A stretch of 64,000 bases of DNA from Leishmania mexicana MHOM/GT/2001/U1103. Its lineage: Eukaryota > Euglenozoa > Kinetoplastea > Trypanosomatida > Trypanosomatidae. The translations under genes and the position numbers were made by a program. Below are positions 1 through 10,606 of this stretch, piece by piece. The notes beneath the pieces are model-generated. The model was not told the DNA's origin and did not search any database. It saw only the letters and a program-made list of their open reading frames with translations. The stretch is from assembly GCF_000234665.1 (NCBI RefSeq), contig NC_018319.1, positions 248,001 through 312,000 on the forward strand, read 5' to 3'. Numbering within the stretch: position 1 is the stretch's first letter; every line of letters starts with the position of its first letter.

Positions 1-119
1 CATCTTCGTTTTTTTTTGTTTGTTTGTTTGTTGTTTTCATTTTTTCTCTTCGCTTGTTTGTTTGTTTCCCGCCATTCATATTATTATTATTACTTTTTTG
101 TGTGTTTGAACGCTTTCTC

Positions 120-124
<5 letters not shown>

Positions 125-168
<44 letters not shown>
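125..168 (+). repeat. (GT)22 microsatellite
   Basis: An uninterrupted GT dinucleotide run of 44 bp, followed by a short GCAC tetranucleotide run at about 178-196. Such runs are common in trypanosomatid intergenic DNA. Confidence 0.98.
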
Positions 169-169
<1 letters not shown>

Positions 170-650
170 ACAGACAGACGCACGCACGCACGCACGTACA
201 CAGGGGGAGAGAGAGAGCAAGCACGCGCACCAGCACCGTTGTACTTACTTTTGGTACGTTCAGCTGTGGTCATCCGTGTCTTCCCCATCTCTTTGTTCTT
301 GGTCTCTGTCCCTCTGTCCCTCTGTCCCTCTCTCTCTCACTCTCTCACTCTCTCACTCACTGCGTGTGTGCGTGTCTGAGTGGCGGATTGCCGGACTCTG
401 TCGTGTCCCTCTTTCCTTTTTCCCGCTCGTTTTCCTTGAGAAGCACTACTCCCCCTCCCCCTCCCTTCGCTGCCCATTGGTTACCGGCCACGTTCACCCC
501 GGCGTTCCACAACAAGGTCCGACAAGAGCACGATACCAGAGGCAGCTCCCTCTCTCCCTCTCTCCCGAGTATAGGTGTGTGCGTATGCGTGTGTGAACAC
601 CTTAACCTCTTTGAATTAGTGCTCTTTCTTTATTGGCGCTGTTGTGGCAG

Positions 651-675
651 TGGTGGTGGTGGTGGTGGTGGTGGT
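651..675 (+). repeat. (TGG)n trinucleotide run
   Basis: A pure TGG/GGT run in the leader region of the first gene. The same trinucleotide recurs inside that gene as a polyglycine tract at 2738-2779. Confidence 0.95.
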
Positions 676-705
676 GCACCCGTGGGTCTGTGGTCCTCCT
701 ATTGA

Positions 706-767
706 CACCCTTTTTTTTCTTTTCCTCGATATATTTTTCCTCCGTCACACATATTCGCGACGTGCAG
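706..767 (+). promoter_or_regulatory. Likely trans-splicing signal for the first gene
   Basis: A T/C-rich tract (about 708-741) is followed by the first downstream AG at 766-767. No AG occurs in between. This matches the pyrimidine-tract plus AG signal for spliced-leader addition and would give a 5' UTR of about 161 nt containing a TA repeat. Confidence 0.5.
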
Positions 768-806
768 GCGCATACACAAACCACGCGCACATTCCTCTTG
801 GGTAAC

Positions 807-838
<32 letters not shown>
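807..838 (+). repeat. TA-rich microsatellite in the predicted 5' UTR
   Basis: TA dinucleotide run with one extra T near 830. It lies between the predicted splice acceptor and the start codon of the first gene. Confidence 0.95.
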
Positions 839-928
839 CACGACCGCAGCGAGTGCGGCCTTGTCCATTTCTTTCGCCTCCTCCTCCCTCCTCCTTCATT
901 TTTTTGTTGCTCTTTTTTTTCCCCGTCG

Positions 929-3079
929 ATGTCCGCCAGCTCCGTCCCGCGTGAGGACTCGCAAGGGCCGCAGCGTGCCAGTGTGTCGCCAGTAGTAACC
1001 CCCAACATGTCTCCTGCGGCCACGCAGCCACCGCAGCAGCAACCCACGAAAACGGCTTCTATGATGACCTCGCCAATTGTGAACAGCGGTACGACGCCGC
1101 GGCTGCTCTTCACGTGGGACCCGTACCGGAACGTGTCTTCCTCGCCCGGCAGCACAAGCGCAGTCACTGGCGGGGCCGCTGCTAAGCCGCCGGAGGAGGA
1201 GGCGGTAGAAGAAGGACGCTTGGCGTCCAGCATCGACGGCTGCTCTACTACGTCGTCAGTGAACAACACCAACACTGGCGCCGAAACCTCTGCCGGTGTG
1301 ACCAGTACGACTCGTGCCACCAGCAACTCTGCGGCCCCATCTTCTGCCGCCACTCCCGGCGGTGCACGGCCCCCGCTGACCATTTCGGCATTGCTCGGCG
1401 GAGCGGGCTACCCCAACCGAAGCTCGCCGCAGCTCTCGGCGACGACGGTGCCGCTGCCTCAGCAACAGCAGATGCTGCACCAGAGTCCAAACAGCGACGT
1501 CTGTGTTGCGACAGGCTCTTCCCACTCCACTCCGTCTGGTCCAGTGCTGAAGCGCATCTCCACCTCCGCGAAGGACGCCCGGCAGTACTTCCTGGATTAC
1601 TCACCAAGCCCTGCCTCCAACGCTGGCGCCCCTGCTGCTCTTGCCGCTGGTAGCATGCCAAACTTAATGCTGCCACCAAACATGTCACCCATGGCTACCG
1701 TAACGTCACCCTCTGCTCCAGCGCCGCTACAGCAGCGGCATCAGTCTCCTGGCGGGATGGAGTTACTCGACTTGGACGGGAACAGCAGCACCAACATCAG
1801 CCCACAAGCGGTGCCACTCATGTCGCCCCCGCGCAGCAGCAGCAGCAACGCAGGCGCGTACCCAGGCTACAGCGCTGTTTCCGCCGCGAATAGCCACAGC
1901 ATCCTCTCCGCTACCCCAATGCCGCCGATGAGCGGCGTGGCGCAGCACAACCCGTATCGCACCCCATCCATCTTCTTCGCGACGGCGCACAGCACGTCGC
2001 CGGCCGCGCAGCAGCAGCAACAGCAGCAGCAGCACGTGTTGAGCCGCCAGGACATCGATGACAACGACGCCGATCTCGTGTACGCCCTCGAGTCGGACCC
2101 GTCTGCTTTTATAGTACGTCTGCTTCCACCACCGCCGCCGCTGCCGGAGCTGGCACGCGTGCTCACCGTACCTGGAGTGGTGCAGTCATTATGTGCGCGG
2201 TGGTGCACATACGTTGCTGCGGTACTCAAGTCCGATGCCTTTGCAGCTATCACAGCCGCCCCACCACCGCCACCATCGTCTGTGACAATGAGCCGGGAAG
2301 GGAGCAACGGCAGCACCAAGGAGGAGCTCGCCGCGTGGTACGAAACGGCAGTGGACTGGTGGGAAAGGCTTGAGCAGGAGGGCACTGGGGCTGTAGACGT
2401 GCGAGCCAAGTCGCGGACGGTCGCAGCGGCAGTCGAGGTGGTTGCCAGCGGTCGGTCGCGTAGGCAGCCGTCGCAAAACACTGGCGGCAGCGCTAACGGG
2501 GGACGCTACAACCAGCAACCTGGGGTAGGCGCGAGCGGGTACCGTGGCCGCGGTGGACGCGGCGGGGGCGGCTATCACGCCGGCATGGGTACCTACGGGT
2601 ACGCCGCCAGCACCACTGGTCATCGCGGCGGTGCCCACCCTCGTGGCGGTGCTGCGGCAGCTGCTGCTGGAGGCATGGCGACGGGCGGTCACAACACAGG
2701 CGCCGCCGCGACCGGCTACCGTGGCGGACGGGGCAGTGGTGGTGGTGGTGGTGGTGGTGGTGGTGGTGGTGGTGGTGGTTCGGGCTACAGCTACGACGCC
2801 GCCATGTCGGGAGGTGATAATCAGCACGACATTCCTGACGAGGTGGACCCGGCCATGCACTGCAACACCGCTTACTACCCATCCTCGAACTTCAACCCGT
2901 ACGCGGAGAGTTGGCACTTTAGCGGTACCACTGGCATGGCGACGGGTGCGCAGCAGCAGTCGCCACAGCAGCAGCAGATGCAGCCCTCCTACGCGAAGGG
3001 CGGACGGCCTTCATCACAGCAACTACACCACCACCACCAGCAGCAGCAGCAGCGCGGCTATGGTGCCATGAACATGTGA
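929..3079 (+). CDS. Low-complexity RGG-containing protein with LPPPPP/R-W/WW motifs (putative mRNA regulator)
   Basis: This 716-aa protein is not a member of a family I can name. It is rich in Ser, Ala, Pro, Gln and Gly. Three short ordered regions stand out: FIVRLLPPPPP at about 394-404, an R-W segment at about 417-437, and AWYETAVDWW at 469-478. The same three occur in the same order in the genes at 7375 and 46150 (minus strand), so the three are paralogues. From about 537 to 640 it has RG/RGG repeats with a 14-residue polyglycine run, typical of RNA-binding tails. Residues 339-343 read QHNPY, close to the HNPY motif by which trypanosome proteins bind the translation activator MKT1. PolyQ runs lie near 360 and at the C-terminus. 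The start is the first ATG after a long pyrimidine tract. Binding RNA and controlling translation is an inference. Confidence 0.85.
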   Translation: MSASSVPREDSQGPQRASVSPVVTPNMSPAATQPPQQQPTKTASMMTSPIVNSGTTPRLLFTWDPYRNVSSSPGSTSAVTGGAAAKPPEEEAVEEGRLASSIDGCSTTSSVNNTNTGAETSAGVTSTTRATSNSAAPSSAATPGGARPPLTISALLGGAGYPNRSSPQLSATTVPLPQQQQMLHQSPNSDVCVATGSSHSTPSGPVLKRISTSAKDARQYFLDYSPSPASNAGAPAALAAGSMPNLMLPPNMSPMATVTSPSAPAPLQQRHQSPGGMELLDLDGNSSTNISPQAVPLMSPPRSSSSNAGAYPGYSAVSAANSHSILSATPMPPMSGVAQHNPYRTPSIFFATAHSTSPAAQQQQQQQQHVLSRQDIDDNDADLVYALESDPSAFIVRLLPPPPPLPELARVLTVPGVVQSLCARWCTYVAAVLKSDAFAAITAAPPPPPSSVTMSREGSNGSTKEELAAWYETAVDWWERLEQEGTGAVDVRAKSRTVAAAVEVVASGRSRRQPSQNTGGSANGGRYNQQPGVGASGYRGRGGRGGGGYHAGMGTYGYAASTTGHRGGAHPRGGAAAAAAGGMATGGHNTGAAATGYRGGRGSGGGGGGGGGGGGGGSGYSYDAAMSGGDNQHDIPDEVDPAMHCNTAYYPSSNFNPYAESWHFSGTTGMATGAQQQSPQQQQMQPSYAKGGRPSSQQLHHHHQQQQQRGYGAMNM
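2738..2779 (+). repeat. In-frame (GGT)14 polyglycine tract
   Basis: Pure GGT repeat in the reading frame of the first gene, encoding glycines 604-617 within its RGG-rich region. It is probably variable in length between strains, as coding trinucleotide runs usually are (inference). Confidence 0.95.
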
Positions 3080-3515
3080 CAAGAGTGTAAACAAATGTCG
3101 ACGCATGACAGAAAAAAAAGGTTTTGCCCGAACGCGGTCGTGATCACGCATGCACGCACAGATGCGCACATCGTTATGCGTGCAGGGAGAGAGAGTGAGA
3201 GGGCGAGAGACGTCTCTGTGTGGGCGTGTGTGTTCACGTTTTTGGATCACAATCCTGTGTGGCACTTGAGAGAGGAGGCGGCGCGCGTCCATCGGCAAGG
3301 TCACCACTACAGTCAGGAACACGCACTTGCACTGCTGCTGTGGTCTTGGTGTTTGTTTGCTGTGTTCGTTTCTCCGTCTCTCCTCTCGCTTCATGCGCTT
3401 CGCTTCCCCTCCCCTCCCCCCGCTTTGTCTCCTCGCGACACTCTATCTTCTCTGTTCACATGTCTCCCCCTCCTCTTCCTCCTCCTTCCCTGCGTGCGTG
3501 CGTGCGTGTGTGTGT

Positions 3516-3534
3516 GGGTGGGTGGGTGGGTGGG
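3516..3534 (+). other. G-quadruplex motif with five GGG runs
   Basis: Five GGG runs are separated by single T bases. Single-nucleotide loops make this a very stable class of quadruplex motif. It is on the transcribed-sense strand, about 440 nt after the stop codon of the first gene, so it could fold in the RNA of the 3' UTR. Confidence 0.8.
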
Positions 3535-3988
3535 TGTATCTCTCTCTCTCGGTGAGCCAGATACGCAAGAATCGAAAAGAGAGCGAGAGAGAGCCGTGGT
3601 GCCGGCAAACGATCGGTGCTTGACCAGTACACCCACACACAGGGTACACCTGCTGTGACATATGCGTGCGTGGCACCCCCCCCCTCCCTCCCCTTCTCCC
3701 GCGCCCTCCATGCTATTTTACAGTCGAAGCATCAAAGATGGAGAAGGATTGAGGGGTGGAGGGGGGGTGGGTGCCGAAGCCACAACAGTGAACGCAGCGT
3801 GTCCGAGTGGGCGCATCTCTCCATTTCCAAGTGTCCGTCCCCCCTCCCTGTTCCTCGGGTTTCTTCATCTTCCTTTTCTCCTTTGGGGAGGATGTTCCCC
3901 CTCCCCCCCCCCCACAACACACCACACCACACCACCCGTTATGTATGCGTGCGTGTGTGTTCCTCTCTTCTGTTTTTGTTTTGTTTTT

Positions 3989-4008
3989 GTGTGTGTGTGT
4001 GTGTGTGT
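3989..4008 (+). repeat. (GT)10 microsatellite
   Basis: Uninterrupted GT run inside a T/C-rich stretch of the 3080-7374 intergenic region. Confidence 0.95.
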
Positions 4009-4398
4009 CCTTCTCCTTTTCAATTCCTGCCTTCGTCCTGTTGTGATTGTGTTGGTCGTCTCCCTCGCGCGCTCACTCTCACTCTCCTTCCGTCCTTTTG
4101 GTGGTGGTGTTGTTGGTCCTCGGTCTCTGCTCCCCCCCCCCTCCCTCCCTCCCTCCCTCTCCCTCTCTCTCTGCCGCCCGCGTTCATCTTTCTCCGTCCG
4201 CGTTTTTTTTCGGGCTTGTTCTATTATCTCTTCTCTGTCGCTTCACCCACACTTCCTCCCTCCCTCCCTCCCCCCTCTCTCTCTCTTCCTTCTGTGTCGT
4301 GTGAGCCTTCTCCTCCTCTCACCCTTTCCCCCCCCCTGATGTTCTGTGTCGTGCCCTGTTGCCGTGAACGTAGATCCTCTCCCTCTCCCTCTGTGTCT

Positions 4399-4420
4399 GT
4401 GTGTGTGTGTGTGTGTGTGT
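4399..4420 (+). repeat. (GT)11 microsatellite
   Basis: Uninterrupted GT run in the same intergenic region, flanked by CTCC repeats. Confidence 0.95.
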
Positions 4421-4890
4421 CTGTGTCTCCCTCTTCCTCCTCCTCCATCTCGTGTTTCTGCTGTGCGTGTGTGCCGTGCATGCTTCGCCCTTGTTGTCGT
4501 TGCTCTTCCCTGTCCCCCCCCGACGCCCCTTCTCCCACTCCCCTCCCCTCGTTTTGTTGCTGGCGCTAGCCGGAGCAGTAAATTTCTTTCGTCTCTCTGG
4601 AAGTCAACAGGACCACCATCAGCCGAGACACACACGCACACAGAGCGACACGCAGACGCGCGCTCGTGAAGACAACAAACCACCAGAGCACAAGGAACAG
4701 AGCCGCCGCTCCACCGAACCCCCGGGTGCGTTCGATCCCATGAAAGCGAAACGGAAATATATATATTTTTCTTTCTGTGCTGTACTGTTACTTTTTCTCT
4801 TCGTTTATGTCTGCAAAGGCCGAAGGACTCGCTCTATCCCACCCACCCCAACCTCCACCTCCACCCCCCCCCCACGCTATTTCCCTCTGA

Positions 4891-4914
4891 GTGTGTGTGT
4901 GTGTGTGTGTGTGT
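4891..4914 (+). repeat. (GT)12 microsatellite
   Basis: Uninterrupted GT run after a C-rich homopolymer tract in the same intergenic region. Confidence 0.95.
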
Positions 4915-7000
4915 GCGTATGCGCGTGCTCGCCCTGCCCACCACGCGCCGCCCCCCCCCTCCCTCCCTCGCGACGTGTGTGGGAGGGGGAAAAGGGGCCT
5001 CTCAGTGGCCACTTTTAGCGCGCTCACTACCCCAGAATGGGAAACAAAGTACAAGGGAAAAAAATGTAGAATAAAGTACGAAGGAAGGCAATGACGCAAA
5101 GCGTCCGGAGCATCCCCCACCCCCACCCCCACCTCCTCCCTCCCTCTCCTTCTCACTTCGAAAATAATAATAAACTCGGGAAGACGCTGCGGGATCAGAA
5201 TCCCCCTGGTCCTGGGGAGGGGGAGTGGTCCCACTCCTTCGCTATCTCCTCATCCTCTCCTCCTCGCCTCTCCTTGTCTTCCTTCTCCGCTTCCCGCTGA
5301 GGAAATCCCTGCATGAACACTCCGGTTTTCCTTTCGTTCTTTGTCTTTACTGATCACCGCGTGCGTGTGCATGTGTGTGTGTGTGTGTGTTGTTTCTCTC
5401 TCGCTCTGATCCGCCGTGGTCTCGCCGTCCTCTCCCATGATCGACTCTTCGACCTCCATTACACGCGCACACCCTCACCGACACCCACCCCCGTCCTCCC
5501 CCCACCCCCACTCCTGACCTCCTTAAAGTCTCCACCCCCAACCCTGGTAGCCGTGGGGCATGACATAAAGTTCAGCTATGAGTCCGTATCGTGTGCACAC
5601 ACACGCATACAGAAAAATATGCTTACCGCCGACTGTCGATATTCTCCCCAGAGAAATGGAGAGGGAGGGGACGGGGACGGAAGGAAAACGTACAGCTTAG
5701 GATCACCTCACGTGCGCCACGTAAGAGCGCAGCCGCGACGGTGCACATTATGCGGACCCCAAACACATAATTATGCGTGTTCAAGAAATCACTGGACAGC
5801 AACAACATAACGGATGGATGGGCGACTGACCACGCCTGTCAAGCCGTCGTGAGGTTCCATCCCCATGGGGACGATGCCTACACAGCCGAGGTGGAGGCGG
5901 GAGCGGTGTGCCCACCCACGCGCCGCACCCGGCCACTATGCTCCCTTTGTGTTTTTCGAAGGTTCTCCTTCGCCATTTCGCTAAAGCCCCCATCCGGCGA
6001 ACAGGCGGCGACAAAGGGAAGAGAGGAGAGTGTGGGCGCGGGATGGTAGAACAGGATGAAGAGCGCGGCGCGTCTGCGTCATCATCCTTTGGTGCGTAGG
6101 TGGGTGGGTGCGTCTTTCCCTCTCTCGCTCTGTGTGTGTGTGTGTGGGTGTGTGTTTGTAAGTGTGTGTGTACGTGTGCTCGCAAAGCTGAGAGGGGAGG
6201 GGGGTAGTGGGAGTGGCTGGAGGGAGAGGGGTGGTAGAGAACGACGGAGTCATCAGGCGGGTGCTAGGTACAACCACGACGGCAAGGGGGAGCCACACAC
6301 ACGTTCGCCGCTTCACGCTGCTGCCCTCCCTCCCCCCCCCCTCACGACGCAGCTGTCGATGTTACACTCCCTCACGAAGAAGATGGCTGGGGCACACTTC
6401 TTTCTTCGTCCTGATTTTCTGTCGTTTCCTGCGGGGCGACGTGGTCCCCTCCTCCCCTCCCTCCATGCGCACGCATCTCCCTCACTTTGGGTGCCTTTGT
6501 TTTGATGGAGGACGCACAACACCCTTGGGAACTGAACCGTGGTGAGGGGGTGGTTGGTGGTGGTGGGGGGGGGGAATACGGCGAACATGCACAGCGCCTC
6601 TTCCCCCTCTCCCCTCACCCCACCCCACCCCGCATCCCTTCACCGGCACACACATTACAAGCTCCATCAGCCACAGCAACAAGAGATGTAGAGAAAGCAT
6701 AACGCGCGCGAGAGCGAGAAGGTGAGACACATATTATGGGGAATGCCAACGCCCAACTCTTCTGCTTACCTCCGCACCTCCTCCGCACTCCGTCCTGTGC
6801 ACAAGCACAGGCCTACGCGCGCATGTGTGCTCTTGTATGGTGGACGCTCTTTGTGCTGACCGGTGTGGCCCTCTCGGTGTAAGCGGCACGACCGCACACA
6901 CCACAAGTCGGGTCGATGGAGGCGAGTACCCTCTCTTGCTCAATGGCCTCCGTGTAAAACCCTCCCTCTCCTCCGAACTCTCCCACGTGGTATACACACA

Positions 7001-7064
7001 CACATACATACATATATATATATATACATACATACATACATATGTACATATGTACATATACATA
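7001..7064 (+). repeat. TA / CATA / GTACATA microsatellite cluster
   Basis: Alternating CATA, TA and GTACATA units make an AT-rich, self-complementary stretch upstream of the second gene. It is preceded by a CA run and followed, near 7121-7140, by another CA run and A-tracts. Confidence 0.9.
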
Positions 7065-7374
7065 GAAGAGTAGAAGGAGAGCGAGTTTCATTTCTTTTTT
7101 TATTTTTCTCTGCTGTGGTCTACACACACACACACACACGCAAAAAAAAAAGAGGAGTGCGATAAGTAAAAAAAAAAAAAACGACGTCGTCACGTACACG
7201 TGTGCTCCGTTGTCTGTGTAGTTGTCTGCTGCCCTCCCCTCCCCTCCCCTCCCCTCCCCTTCCTATCCCCTCCCGCTCATCTCTGTGCCTTCTGTGTTGT
7301 TGTTTTATATGGTTTATCCTCATCTCTCATCCTTTCCCTTTTCGTATTTGCTTTTCGCTCCTGTACAAACGGTG

Positions 7375-9138
7375 ATGCAAGCCACGAACCGCTATACCAG
7401 CAAGTCGCATGCCACGGCGGCGGCTGGCGGCAGTGAGGATGCGCCCGGTGCCTCAGGTCGCGATGATGCGCAGAACACCACGGCCGCGAGCTCGGACTGG
7501 AGCGTGAGACCGTCCGACGACACCGCCGCCGAGTCGACCTCGGTGCAGACAAACAGTCTATCTCGCCTTAACCCCGCAGCCACTCCGTTCAGTTTCACGG
7601 GTGTCGGCGCGGCTGCCGCTGCAGTGGCGGCGTCGGGTGGCGATATCACCGGAGCCAGCACCATCTCGTCGCCGCACCACCACACAGCCATGACGTCTGG
7701 TGCCGGCATCGACGCTGGGGTGTCTGGAATGCCCGGTGGTGGAGGTCGCGGGATGGGCAGCATGCTGAGCACGAAAGCGGCAGCGAGCGGCATGGACATT
7801 AACAGTCCGAACTCCTATAGCATGGTTCAGGGGCAGGGCATGATGGGGATGATGCCGTATATGATGTCCGGTGGCGGTGCCGGTGGTGCCGGTGGTGCCG
7901 GCGGTGGCGGCCACGGTGTCATGGGTAGCGGCCGCATGGGCACCGGCAGCCCAAGCAGCTTCCTCCCTCCTCCCGGCGAGGACACAGATCAACAGGAACT
8001 GATGCGGCTGCAGCAGACGAACTACCGTGTCAAGATGCTGCCGCCACCGTTGACGTACGAGGTGCACCGCAAGATATGGTCGAGGAACGAGTACGGCGAC
8101 GAGGACGACAACGACGAGGATGACGTGCACAGCCACGGCCACGGCGGTGCTGGCGGCAACGTCGATCAGGAGCACGAGAGCAGCGGCGGGGGCAGCATTG
8201 CCAACGAGGACCCCATCGATAAAGAGCAGCGCCTGGAGGCGTACAAGCAGATCATGCTGCGCTGGTACAGCCACATCCACGTCCTGGAAGGGAAGCCTGA
8301 GGTGGCGAAGCGCCTTGTGCGCGTGCGCCGGGCCTGCCCAAGCATGGAGGAGGTGGTATACAGCCTAACACACCCGCAGCAGCCAGGTGCTGCCCTGGAG
8401 ACGGAGGCGGGTGGCGATGATGAGTCCACCCCGACAGCGGTTCCGCCTCCGCTGACGGCCTCCGCCACCGCCGCGCACCGCGGTTCAGATGGGATGCCGG
8501 ATATGGAGGAGATCCTTGCCACATGGTCTTCCCGCTGCTGGAACTGGTGGCAGGAAACTGTGAAGCGCAAGCCACGGCGTGCGCGTAAGCAGGGCGAGCT
8601 GCCGATCACGGGCGGCAATGGGCCTTCGGGCACGAGCATGCCAACATCGGCGTTGCCGTTGCCCGGCATGACCAACGGCGGCGTGATGCCACGCAATCCC
8701 TCCTCGCGCAACATGGACATGGGAGACCCCGCCGTGCCACCCCCGCCACCGCACTTGACCGGCGGCGGAGGTGGTCCCTACACACACCCGAGCTCTTACG
8801 CGAACAACGACGGCTCCGGGACGGCTGCCGGCATGCCCGTAGTGCCGTCCTACAAATCCTTCACCGACCTCTCTGAGGAGGGCATGGACGGCCCGGCTGC
8901 CGCATCGGGGTCCCTCAGCCACTACTCACCTCACCATAATGACGGTGGCTCCTTCGCGCCCTCGCAGACCCAGCCATCGCATCCGGCACTCCCCCATGAC
9001 GCCTCCTCGATGGCGTCGATGTTCACCGTGAACGGCACTCGCCCCGCAGCCCTGCGTGGGTCGTCCGAGGACTTCTTGGAGAATGACCACCTCACCCTCG
9101 CCTTCACCACGGAGCTGCTCAAGTCCCTGGAGGAGTAG
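7375..9138 (+). CDS. Low-complexity protein with LPPP/R-W/WW motifs (paralogue of the gene at 929)
   Basis: A 587-aa protein, unnamed, rich in Gly, Ala, Ser and Met. An early Met/Gly-rich region (about 155-185) precedes three conserved pieces: YRVKMLPPP at 217-225, RWYSHIHVLEGKPEV at 296-310, and TWSSRCWNWWQETVKRK at 383-399. The middle piece closely matches the minus-strand paralogue at 46150 (RWW..., then KPEV.RL), and the last ends in the same WW plus basic residues as the other two. An acidic run lies near 240-250. The ATG at 7375 is the first Met that is not in translated pyrimidine repeats; an in-frame ATG at 7309 is possible but less likely. No AG occurs between 7222 and the start codon, so the splice acceptor must be at or upstream of 7220-7221. 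Its position directly after its paralogue suggests an old tandem duplication. Confidence 0.85.
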   Translation: MQATNRYTSKSHATAAAGGSEDAPGASGRDDAQNTTAASSDWSVRPSDDTAAESTSVQTNSLSRLNPAATPFSFTGVGAAAAAVAASGGDITGASTISSPHHHTAMTSGAGIDAGVSGMPGGGGRGMGSMLSTKAAASGMDINSPNSYSMVQGQGMMGMMPYMMSGGGAGGAGGAGGGGHGVMGSGRMGTGSPSSFLPPPGEDTDQQELMRLQQTNYRVKMLPPPLTYEVHRKIWSRNEYGDEDDNDEDDVHSHGHGGAGGNVDQEHESSGGGSIANEDPIDKEQRLEAYKQIMLRWYSHIHVLEGKPEVAKRLVRVRRACPSMEEVVYSLTHPQQPGAALETEAGGDDESTPTAVPPPLTASATAAHRGSDGMPDMEEILATWSSRCWNWWQETVKRKPRRARKQGELPITGGNGPSGTSMPTSALPLPGMTNGGVMPRNPSSRNMDMGDPAVPPPPPHLTGGGGGPYTHPSSYANNDGSGTAAGMPVVPSYKSFTDLSEEGMDGPAAASGSLSHYSPHHNDGGSFAPSQTQPSHPALPHDASSMASMFTVNGTRPAALRGSSEDFLENDHLTLAFTTELLKSLEE

Positions 9139-9344
9139 TGAGCAAAGCCGGGAAACACGTCCAGCAGCGAAGAGCACGCCACCGACGTGTTTCTCAGGGG
9201 TGGAGGAGAGGCAGGAATGGGACAACAAACACAGGGTGGCTGCTGGCGTGCATCGGCGAGGGAGAAGCCAAGAACACCGTTCGCAACCTCGTGTGCGAGC
9301 GCGGCACCTCGGATGCCCCCCTCCCCTCTCCCCCTCCCCCTGTC

Positions 9345-9368
9345 GTGTGTGTGTGTGTGTGTGTGTGT
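9345..9368 (+). repeat. (GT)12 microsatellite
   Basis: Uninterrupted GT run about 200 nt after the stop codon of the preceding gene, so probably within its 3' UTR. Confidence 0.95.
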
Positions 9369-9800
9369 GCGCTCACACGTGCCTACATGAAACATAAACC
9401 AAAACAAACAAAGAAGAGAACATTTTTTTGTCACCGATAAAGTAGTAAAAAAAAAAGGGCGTGTCTGTTTTCCGGTGTGCGCATGTGCGTGCATGTCTGT
9501 GTGCGTGTGCGTGTGTGCGGCCGCGTATCGCCTTTCTTCTTTGTTGTGTTGTTTAACGCCTCTCACTCCCGTTCCGTTTGTGTTTGGTTGTTGCTGTTGC
9601 TGTTGTTGTTGTTCCCCAAGCCTGTTCCAAGACCTCCATCTAAAAATGCGAAAGCATCAGACTCCTCCCCCTCCCCTCCCCCATATCAACCGCACCGAAC
9701 CTCCTTTTTCCTCGAGGAGAAGGGACAGCGCCCTCCTCCCCCTTCATCCCATTCCTTCCATATGCGTATACCAGCAGCTCCCGAACGTTTCTTGACGCTT

Positions 9801-9826
9801 GTGTGTGTGTGTGTGTGTGTGTGTGT
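9801..9826 (+). repeat. (GT)13 microsatellite
   Basis: Uninterrupted GT run followed by a purine-rich GAGAGG stretch. Confidence 0.95.
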
Positions 9827-10502
9827 ATGGGGGAGAGAGGGAGAGGGGGGAGGGCATCTATGTGTATGTGTGTATGTGTTTGTGTGTTCAAGTGCACGGA
9901 TGACACCGGCGGTGCCTCCGACCATAATGCTGCGAAAGGTGTCGGCCAGTAAAAGTACCTGCTATATCTATATCTATCTGTATAGAGAGAGATATAGATA
10001 TCGATGCAGGACATTTCAACGAAGACACTGTACTCCTCAGACCTTTCTATGTGATGTGATGCCATGTGGGTGTGGGTGTGGGTGTGGATGTGCAGGTCCC
10101 GGAGGTGAGACAACTTCCTCTTATGCTTCTCTCTCTGTGTTATGTTGCTGTAGTTCGTAGATGCTTTGCTGAGTCGAAACACAACCTGTGCGAGGGTAGA
10201 GCGTGCCGCGCGACGTGTCGATGGAAATCGAAGCGAAGGATCGGGGCAGAGCGGATGACAAGCGATGGCGCGCACCGACGCCACATGGGTAGCCATGAAT
10301 AGCACTAGAACTTTCTCTCCCCACACCCCTCCCTCTCTCCTTCCCTCTTTGTGCCTATTGCCGTTCTGCAGGCCACACACGTGCGGGGGCAGTGGTGACG
10401 CTCTGGCACCGCCCCTCCTCCCCCTCCCCTCCCCTCCCCGACACAGTGGCCCATGAAGGAGTTTGCCGAAAAATGAAGCATTACACGAGTAGAGTTACGT
10501 GC

Positions 10503-10524
10503 GCTTTTTTTTTTCTCTGACAAG
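10503..10524 (+). promoter_or_regulatory. Strong candidate trans-splicing signal in an intergenic region
   Basis: A short, nearly pure T/C tract is followed by ACAAG, with the AG at 10523-10524. This is the cleanest tract-plus-AG in the 9139-11674 stretch, and it lies far upstream of the next recognised gene (start 11675). It may serve the small ORF at 10607 or an upstream alternative 5' UTR of the Ipi1-like gene. Confidence 0.4.
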
Positions 10525-10606
10525 GTGGGGGGAGGGGGGAACTCGGTCAGTTGGATTTCAAAACTTCTCGGGGAGGCATCACCGAATATGACCGGCGGCA
10601 GCAGAC

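Larger units (their letters stand above)
1..928 (+). other. Intergenic / 5' leader region upstream of the first gene
   Basis: No gene is supported here. Open frames in this stretch are translations of T-rich, GT and GGT repeats. It holds a 44-bp GT run, a GGT run, a TA run and several pyrimidine tracts. The last tract (about 861-927) runs directly into the ATG at 929 with no AG, so the likely trans-splice acceptor is further upstream at 766-767. Any 3' end of a preceding gene lies outside the window or is not recognisable. Confidence 0.7.
3080..7374 (+). other. Long intergenic region (4.3 kb) between two paralogous genes
   Basis: No gene is supported. The long open frames here (for example around 3616-4569) translate to Ser/Pro/Cys/Val/Leu strings from CT and GT repeats. 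The region contains many pyrimidine tracts, several GT runs, a G-quadruplex motif at 3516-3534 and a TA/CATA run before 7064. It must hold the 3' UTR of the first gene and the 5' UTR of the second. A non-repetitive patch at about 5540-6060 shows no protein-like frame. Confidence 0.75.

Noticed and set aside
745..2917. Several antisense frames inside the first gene (about 200-240 codons)
   Set aside because: They are shadows of a GC-rich coding sequence on the opposite strand; the sense frame has the conserved motifs.
3616..4569. Long open frame of 317 codons in the first large intergenic region
   Set aside because: It translates T/C-rich and GT repeats into Ser/Pro/Cys/Val strings, has no domain and overlaps similar frames in both other phases.
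10066..10088. GGGTGT repeat as a possible internal telomeric sequence
   Set aside because: The unit is not the TTAGGG repeat of trypanosomatid telomeres and it is only about four units long.
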